Source of the DNA: Collybiopsis luxurians FD-317 M1
Taxonomy: Eukaryota; Basidiomycota; Agaricomycetes; Agaricales; Omphalotaceae
Assembly (NCBI GenBank): GCA_000827265.1
Contig: KN834756.1
Coordinates: 1,084,041-1,096,385, forward strand
Length of the DNA stretch: 12,345 nucleotides
Direction of reading: 5' to 3'
The notes under the pieces were generated by a model, which saw only the letters and a list, made by a program, of their open reading frames with translations, made no database searches and was not told the DNA's origin. Shown here piece after piece: positions 7,227-12,345 of the stretch; the first letter of the stretch is position 1; each line of letters starts with the position of its first letter. The position numbers and the translations under genes were made by a program.

Positions 7227-8270
7227 AATATAATATTGCATTGCCTTTATTAATTCAAAACATGTGCATTGGTTGATTTGAAGTAAATTGACCAATTGAT
7301 GTGTTAATTCTGTCGACGGTACAACACCAACATTCTGGTGGGGAGGGGACATTAAGGAACTTTCACAGTTCCAATTCTGTGTCTCCTTCACGAATTCTTC
7401 TGTTGTTGGAGGAGCAGGTAATGGACTGCTTTGCTCCAGTGACGAGACGGTTCTTCTACCTATATCAGGGATTGGACTCAACAATCCCTGAGCCTGTATT
7501 GTGTCACTTTCTACTATTGGAGTAGACCATTTTAAATTGAACAGAGACTGTGGGCCCCTTAATGAGAGTGGACCCGATGAGTATAACCCCCAACTTGTCT
7601 CTCGTTCTGATTGTTGCAATGCAAATTTAGATTCTTCTTCTCTTGGTGTGAGAGGAAGTGGTCGTCTGATATGTTCTACTGGGGAGATGACCTCACATCT
7701 CGCCCCTATAGATGTGTATTGTGTTGTTGGAGATATGCCAATATCTTCATAATAATCCTTGTTCTCAGGATGAGTTGGTGTGTGGAAGGGGTGTGTCGAG
7801 CTGACTCCCACACTAAAGCCTCGAGGATCTTCCAGGGAACAAGTTAATTCCGATGAATGAATTGTTTCTTGTTCCCTTCCTTTTTTGGGTGTTATTGGGG
7901 CACTTTGTGTTGGCCTCATGGCTAGCCTCGAGTCAGCTCTAGCTGCCATATGATATGGCTGACCTTGCTGGGAGCGACTCAAAACATATGGTGTTGAGAC
8001 CAGGTGTCCCGGAACATGAGGAGACCTGTGTTCGACAGGATTTTCCAGGTCAAATGGATCTCTATCATTATGTTCCAAAATTTCCCCTGTTCTTGAGGGT
8101 ATGGCACCTCTCACAGGTGCTGATGAAACTGAGCGGTTGTCCAGTGTAGAAGCTCCATGCTGCTCCTCTCTTCTCTGGAACCTTGTAGCTCTCGCTGCTC
8201 TTTGGCATTCTTGTTCTTGATGCCATCTTTCTTGTTCACTTACAAAACATTTTGCAGATTCCACAGACAT
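7224..8270 (-). CDS. N-terminal gag region of element A, 348-codon open frame
   Basis: It starts at the ATG at 8268-8270, matched by the same ATG in element B, with an in-frame TAA nine codons upstream. It ends at a TGA (7224-7226). The first 65 residues are charged and helix-prone. The rest is rich in Ser, Pro and Thr, with PxxP-like stretches and acidic patches, and looks disordered. No catalytic or zinc motif was seen. It is the start of the gag polyprotein; the frame resumes after the stop, so in its present form it would be a truncated product. It is the only long stop-free piece of element A, while the rest averages one stop per 85 codons or so. Position and homology to B are clear; function is not known. 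Confidence 0.65.
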   Translation of the reverse strand: MSVESAKCFVSEQERWHQEQECQRAARATRFQRREEQHGASTLDNRSVSSAPVRGAIPSRTGEILEHNDRDPFDLENPVEHRSPHVPGHLVSTPYVLSRSQQGQPYHMAARADSRLAMRPTQSAPITPKKGREQETIHSSELTCSLEDPRGFSVGVSSTHPFHTPTHPENKDYYEDIGISPTTQYTSIGARCEVISPVEHIRRPLPLTPREEESKFALQQSERETSWGLYSSGPLSLRGPQSLFNLKWSTPIVESDTIQAQGLLSPIPDIGRRTVSSLEQSSPLPAPPTTEEFVKETQNWNCESSLMSPPHQNVGVVPSTELTHQLVNLLQINQCTCFELIKAMQYYI

Positions 8271-8992
8271 CTCAGTGATGGAGAGAATGCTGTTATTTTG
8301 TTAGGACCTTTACTACCTTTGTTGTTAGAAGCTTGTAGCAGGTTCAGTGAATAGAAAGTAATTTATTATACCACAGCTAAGATAGAGTACGTGATGGGGA
8401 GTCGCTATGTATGACAAGTGATCAAGTCCTGTACAGTTTGAGTATTTGATATAGAGGAATGATCCTCGAGTGTTGAATAACAAATCTAGTAGCTCAGTGT
8501 GACTAGAGATTGTATATTGAAAGAACTCATTAAGACAGTATTAACAAGGGTTGACTCGGAAGGTTCATGACTCAGTGTCCATTTACCCTATGAGACAGAA
8601 TATTCAAAAGGCTACGGCAGTCGAATAGCCTTGTCAATTGGTTCGACAAGTGAGAAGTGGATATGCCAGTGACTCAGTGTCAATGGGGTTTGCTCGACTC
8701 AGTGTTAAGCAGAATAATATTATAGACTAGTGAACAAGAGAACAGAAACAACACAGATCAAGATAGTTCCGGTAATAACAGCATTAGCGTGAGAGATGTA
8801 GGTACAAGGCTTTTATACTCTGCGGGAGACATGTGGTCTTGTGAATAGACATTTTGAATGAGCAACTGGTTAGTTCGCCTTGCAAAATGTGTGTCAGATT
8901 TGGAGAGCCAAATTGATTGGTAAGACTATTATCGAGTCGTGGGGTGAGTGTACTGGTTGGAAGGAGTGGAAAAAATAGCGTAGGGCATAACA
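8271..8992 (-). repeat. 5' LTR plus untranslated leader of element A
   Basis: It aligns with 195-917 (offset 8076, then 8075 after a 1-bp gap near 8826). The outer end is at 8992, where the shared CATAACA ends and host flank begins (GAACC at 8993-8997). The two copies differ at about 8 percent of positions, and about half of the differences are CpG lost in this copy. The inner LTR end has the same two candidates as in B, here at about 8291 or 8671. Three TGACTC motifs (8552, 8568 and 8670) remain; in the last two the following CpG has decayed, giving TGACTCA. The matching 3' LTR lies outside the window. Confidence 0.8.
8810..8817 (-). promoter_or_regulatory. TATA box of element A LTR
   Basis: TATAAAAG on the minus strand, at the same place as 734-741 in element B and unchanged. 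It would set the start of element transcription about 30 nt further left. Confidence 0.55.
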
Positions 8993-9195
8993 GAACCCTA
9001 CTTGTGAATATTCCTGACTCTTTGAAGCTGAGATACATTGTTTTGCAGAGAGACTGTCGACAGATTACACTGGAAGGAGGCTATACCTTGTGCACACACT
9101 AAGGGTTAACCTTGTCAAGAGAAATATCATTCGATAGGCTAGCAAGAGGACATTGGAAAGTTGAATAATTAGGCAATTGATGGGTGAAGTACAGT

Positions 9196-9579
9196 ATGAC
9201 TAGACAAATTGAGGAACTAGTAGAATCATATCTAACTTTCAATGGCATGCAAAGGCCCTTTGGCTCGCTCAGGGCTGCATGTAATTTGGCTATAATGGTG
9301 GTATTGCTGCTGGATGAACATGGAGTGATAGGATGGAAGGTGTGACTCTAACAAGGCTTCAGTACAGGCTATGGTATCTAATACTATAGACACTACAATG
9401 TACCAAAAGCCCCTCCCATCCTAGTCAATACAGACACTCCTGAACAAATTAGGTGTAGTCCAAGAGTGACACAAAGGGTATGGGATGACTGGGTTTTCAA
9501 GGTCATCAGGTCCTTTTGTGCCCTATCATTAGACTTAAGCTTGATGAATTGGTATCAAACTGGAGCAGATTGTCAATGA
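9196..9579 (+). pseudogene. Unassigned decayed reading frame
   Basis: One plus-strand frame starts with an ATG at 9196 and stays coherent to a TGA at 9577, broken only by TGA at 9343, TAA at 9349 and TAA near 9379. The first part has a helical start (MTRQIEELVESYLTF) and a hydrophobic stretch around AACNLAIMVVLLLDEHG. The second part reads APPILVNTDTPEQIRC, then RVTQRVWDDWVFKVIRSF. I do not recognise a family. Composition looks protein-like, but the pieces are short and it could be chance. Translated searches of the whole frame, ignoring stops, would decide. Confidence 0.3.
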
Positions 9580-9658
9580 GTAAAGAATAATGAGTCCATA
9601 TTCAGATAGATTCATACCTTTTGCTGTTTGAAGTTTTGTACTCATCCAACCACCTTTC

Positions 9659-10071
9659 ATGACCATCATATTAACAAGAATTAGTGGGATGGCTCAGAGT
9701 AGAAAAGGGGGTTCAAGTAGTAACAATGAAAAACTGCTAAAGAGTACAGTGAAGAGTAGCAATGTTGATAAAGGTGGTCATCAAAGCAGGTCAAAGGAGG
9801 TCTTGCGCATTAGGGTTATAACCCAGGATGTTCCCATGACCAATAAAAATTTGCTTGGCTCATTGCTTATCACTGCAAGTTCACTACACTCCAAATACTA
9901 AAAACTAGAGTACCACAAGAACTTCACCTCATCGGTCATGTATTCTCTGGACACAGTTATATTCTTAGCAATGCAGATATCGATGGCAATATTGGTTCTG
10001 GTCCTTGGAAACCTATAGACCAGCAGTCTGACCAGCTATCGAAGATACTTATTGTGGTGAGAAGCAAGTGA
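9659..10071 (+). pseudogene. Unassigned reading frames, possibly one gene broken by a frameshift
   Basis: An 80-codon frame from ATG 9659 to TAA 9901 is Ser/Lys-rich (a later ATG is at 9689). A second frame with no ATG is open from 9847 to the TGA at 10069 and encodes a non-repetitive peptide (LHLIGHVFSGHSYILSNADI). They overlap over about 55 nt, so a single base change in length near 9840-9850 would join them. No domain is recognised. It lies just upstream of the monooxygenase pseudogene but shows no likeness to it. It may equally be non-coding. Confidence 0.22.
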
Positions 10072-10108
10072 ATGGTCTCTGACTAGAACCATTACCACTG
10101 CAACTGCT

Positions 10109-11158
10109 ATGACCGCCCTCCCGACCCTCAATAAATGCATATTTACCATATCAGAAACTGCTTCAGCCCCAGACATTGCTCAAAGCTGGCTCAATACATT
10201 CATCATTAAGACTAAGAACACTTAAAATCTAATTATTAGAGGAATTTCCTTGGTATGATATCCTTGCCTTAACATCTGATATACATACTTTCATTGGATG
10301 AGACAAGATCCCATACAGCTTATTTCCCAATTCAATGCTCTTGTAGTTCACCTTCACTTTTGACACTCCTGTCAGAGGAGGTATTGGTATTGTACACCTG
10401 GCACTGGGAGAAGACAGTCAATGGAGAGTGTACACAAAGTTTATCACTCTTGAATCTCTTAAAAATGTAGTGGAAAAGATGCAGGTTTTGTTATTCATTT
10501 GGGTGGATGAATTGTAATTGTTTCACACAGGTCAGAATTAATTGAGAAATCATTCCAGTGGTTGAACCTTGGGAAGTCTTTCAGGAAAGGCAGATTGAAT
10601 TTGCTGACCATGATCCTAATTATTGGCTCTGGTTATACCATCTTAGAAATGGCCACTTGTTTGAAGTACTTGGGTGTACCCACACTTGTTCTGGAGAAGA
10701 ATCCTCACATTGGCAGTAATGTGAGTGGTTTTTTCCCTTACCATAAATGGCTGAACCATTCCAATTAATAGTGGAGAAAACAATACAATTCCCTGGCCCT
10801 CCATGATACCATTTGTTTGTTTGAAATTTTTGTTGGCTTGTATTGAAGCTAATGATATCCATTTACATTAGAGTTTGACACCCTGCCATACTTGAAGTCG
10901 TGTACATTCTTTCTTCCCTTTCGCCTCTGAATCATATGTTATATTTTGTGTAGCTTCCCTTCATCTTGGTCTGTCTACTGTAATGAGAGAAAAGTATGTT
11001 ATGGTTTGTACATGAGTTACCATAGTTATTGACTCATTGCAGCTTGCCAACTTTCTGGAAGCCTACATGGAACACTAGAGTTGAGCATATAAATATCTTC
11101 TATTGTGGCAGCTTCACCATGGGATGCCTCAACAAAAATGTGTTAGGTTATTGCCTCC
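10109..11158 (+). pseudogene. Flavin-containing monooxygenase pseudogene with five introns, 3' part lost or unrecognisable
   Basis: The family uses FAD and NADPH to oxygenate small molecules. The start is ATG 10109 (MTALPTLNK, then PDIAQSWLNTF). Next come PWYDILALTSDIHTFIG and FTFDTPVRGGIGIVHLALGE, matching the N-terminal NTF2/SnoaL-like part I know from fungal members. Then VFQERQIEFADHDP and the FAD-binding fold ILIIGSGYTILEMATCLKYL, whose third glycine of GxGxxG is Ile. After it come VPTLVLEKNPHIGSN, WRKQYNSLALHDTI, FDTLPYLK, WSVYCNERK, LANFLEAYMEH and VAASPWDASTK. Five GT-AG introns fit: 10485-10530, 10721-10771, 10815-10871, 10900-10953 and 10994-11042. Damage: stops at 10223, 10299, 10344 and 10543, a TAG at the 10815-10871 splice junction, frame breaks near 10230, 10617 and 11075, and stops from about 11091. 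Only about 220 of some 600 expected residues are seen. Weak similarity may extend to about 11255. Confidence 0.8.
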
Positions 11159-11594
11159 TGAAGGGGTTAGAAGCATTGATAGATGAAAGTATAGTTATTT
11201 ATGCTGAAACAAGCTTGGCAACATCATATCATTTGACCTTGTCCATGACATACTGAGTAACTTATAAGTATCACTCAATTGCATTCATACTTGATTGCTG
11301 TATTCCAAATTCAATTTTTTGTTGCACTGTTTTCAAAAAGGAGACCTTATCTATCAAGCGTGGGGAAAAAAGTTATTCACATGTAACTTGCAAGTAATTT
11401 GATAAATTAAAAAGTTGGAAAAAAGTTAATGTGCACACACTCCCTCATGTCAGGCAACAACTTTTTGCACACCCCTTGATTACACTATGGAAAAATGATC
11501 TATTTACAGGATTGTTGATTGGATGGACTGCTGTTGGTTCACAGGTGAGAGACTCACTAGAAGATATGCAACTACCTCAAACCTGGCACCTGTC
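11159..11594. other. Intergenic stretch with no gene seen
   Basis: This AT-rich DNA lies between the two convergent genes. It presumably holds the 3' UTR and polyadenylation region of the minus-strand WD40 gene, but I found no clear AATAAA on that strand. It holds two near-identical 14-nt pieces (about 11364 and 11417) starting GGAAAAAAGTTA, and an AACTTTTT at about 11459-11466 that could pair with the second one. Weak remnants of the monooxygenase may reach about 11255. Confidence 0.4.
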
Positions 11595-12345
11595 CTAGTT
11601 ATTGATACAAGTTGCCCATTGTTCACCATAGACACATTTGGAAAAGGACAATTTTGTGTATCCAACTTTTGAGATGATGCAAGTTGTATGGGGTGTCCAT
11701 AAGCAGTGGCGGAAAGCAGGAGGAATCCAAACAATAGGATGGGGGATATCAGGAAACTTAATCCATCCATTGGGACTAAGAGTCCAGGTTTGGCAATCTA
11801 AGGGAATAACAATAGGACAAGTAAGAAGATCAGGGTGTTTTAATGAGGAAGATAATGCACCAGTAATTGTTACCAAACAGTTATTGCCCTGTGTAGAGAT
11901 TTTTTCATATGAGTCTGGAATGAGAGTCTGAAGTTGAGGTTTGGGAGCTAAGAATATAACAGGTTAGTATTCATAAGAAAATTGGAGTGGCATTAATTGA
12001 GTTATCCAATTACCTGTAGTGGCATGCCAAGTTCTCACTGTGCTGTGATCAGAACCTGAATTGATTCTGTTCCCTTGAGGAGCAAACACCACTGATGTTA
12101 CAGAGTGAATATGGCCCTGCAAGGAATCACTAAGCTGAGCACCTGTAGTGGTGTCCCCAATTCTCACTGTTTCCTCAGAGGAGCCAGACACAATTCTGGT
12201 CCCATCAGGAGAAAAAGCCACTGATGTTACATCATGTTCATGGCCCTGCAGAGAATGACCCAACTGAGCACCTGTAGTGGCATCCCAAATTCTCACTGTT
12301 CTATCACCAGAGCCTGACACAATTCTGGTCCCATCAGGAGAAAAA
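11595..12345 (-). CDS. WD40-repeat protein, C-terminal part (NACHT-WD40 type likely), 5' end off window
   Basis: Two exons, 12345-12014 and 11947-11595, encode about 227 residues to a TAG. The first exon holds part of one WD40 repeat and two more, with unit length 43 residues: FSPDGTRIVSGS, TVRIWDATTGAQL and LQGH recur. WD becomes GD in the second repeat and WH in the third. The second exon encodes a tail with NGWIKFPD, IVWIPPAFRHCLWTPHTTCI, TKLSFSK and YGEQWATC, a C-terminal module I know from Agaricomycete WD40 proteins that often carry an N-terminal NACHT NTPase. WD40 blades form a propeller for protein binding; such proteins are thought to act in fungal self/non-self recognition. Splicing restores one frame without stops, so this 3' part looks intact. 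Whether a NACHT domain is present lies outside the window. Confidence 0.8.
11948..12013 (-). other. Intron of the WD40 gene, 66 nt
   Basis: On the minus strand the exon ends ACAG, followed by GTAATT. The intron ends TACTAACCTGTTATATTCTTAG, in which the TACTAAC branch-point consensus lies about 15 nt before the acceptor. Splicing joins G to CT in phase and skips a TAA at 11961-11963. The length is a multiple of three, so retention would add 17 codons and then stop, dropping the C-terminal module. Confidence 0.8.
12055..12345 (-). repeat. Tandem 129-bp DNA repeats encoding WD40 blades
   Basis: The same phrase (AATTCTGGTCCC and neighbours on the plus strand) recurs at about 12062, 12191 and 12320, a constant spacing of 129 bp, or 43 codons. 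The two right-hand units are nearly identical in parts (GTCCCATCAGGAGAAAAA), while the unit nearest the 3' end of the gene is more divergent. The array continues off the right edge. Confidence 0.8.

Larger units (their letters stand above)
918..8992 (-). mobile_element. Element A: decayed Ty3/gypsy LTR retrotransposon, interrupted in integrase
   Basis: Order in element sense (right to left): 5' LTR and leader, long gag, CCHC knuckle, retropepsin, reverse transcriptase, RNase H, start of integrase. RT and RNase H before integrase marks the Ty3/gypsy order. The 3' part of A (integrase core, polypurine tract, 3' LTR) is missing from the window and should lie beyond element B. Reading frames are broken by 24 stops, 22 of them TGA, and by two frame changes, near 6100-6250 and 2620-2700. 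A third change at 3806-3812 looks programmed. The element cannot encode working enzymes. Confidence 0.9.

Noticed and set aside
8784..9038. Minus-strand 84-codon frame across the LTR outer end
   Set aside because: It crosses from host flank into the LTR promoter region, with no conserved product and no match in the homologous LTR context beyond 8992.
10620..10862. Minus-strand 80-codon frame
   Set aside because: It is antisense to the FAD-binding part of the monooxygenase pseudogene.
11504..11770. Minus-strand 88-codon frame with a signal-peptide-like start
   Set aside because: The neighbouring frame, joined by the 66-nt intron, carries the conserved WD40 C-terminal module; this frame is a shadow.
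11638..11931. Plus-strand 97-codon frame
   Set aside because: It is antisense to the last exon of the WD40 gene.

Overview
The window looks like genomic DNA of an Agaricomycete basidiomycete. Three things point there: a Ty3/gypsy retrotransposon of the type common in mushroom-forming fungi, short GT-AG introns of 46-66 nt in the host genes, and the 3' end of a NACHT-WD40-style gene with a C-terminal module I know from such fungi. A Boletales-like host is a guess from that tail only. There are no bacterial features.

Positions 1-8992 are retrotransposon sequence, all reading on the minus strand. Element A (918-8992) has its 5' LTR on the right. It then runs leftward through a long gag with a CCHC knuckle, protease, reverse transcriptase and RNase H, and stops just as integrase begins. 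At 917/918 it is cut by the 5' LTR of a second copy of the same family, element B. B continues leftward through its leader into an open gag start (194 to 1) and off the window edge. The simplest reading is a nested insertion of younger B into older A.

A is dead. I count 24 in-frame stops, 22 of them TGA, plus two frame breaks and altered catalytic residues in protease, RT and RNase H. Aligning B 1-917 with A 8077-8992 by hand, about 37 of 50 CpG sites in B are TpG or CpA in A, and only about 4 go the other way. CpG decay therefore explains most of the damage. Between gag and protease a likely programmed -1 frameshift signal survives: a slippery heptamer, a 7-nt spacer and a perfect 9-bp stem, placed inside the overlap of the two frames.

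Positions 8993-12345 are AT-rich host DNA. There are unassigned decayed reading frames (9196-9579 and 9659-10071), then a plus-strand flavin-containing monooxygenase pseudogene (10109 to about 11158) that keeps five short introns. A gene-free gap follows. On the minus strand, convergent with the pseudogene, is the 3' part of an apparently intact WD40-repeat gene (12345 to 11595) with one 66-nt intron. No tRNA, rRNA or CRISPR was seen.
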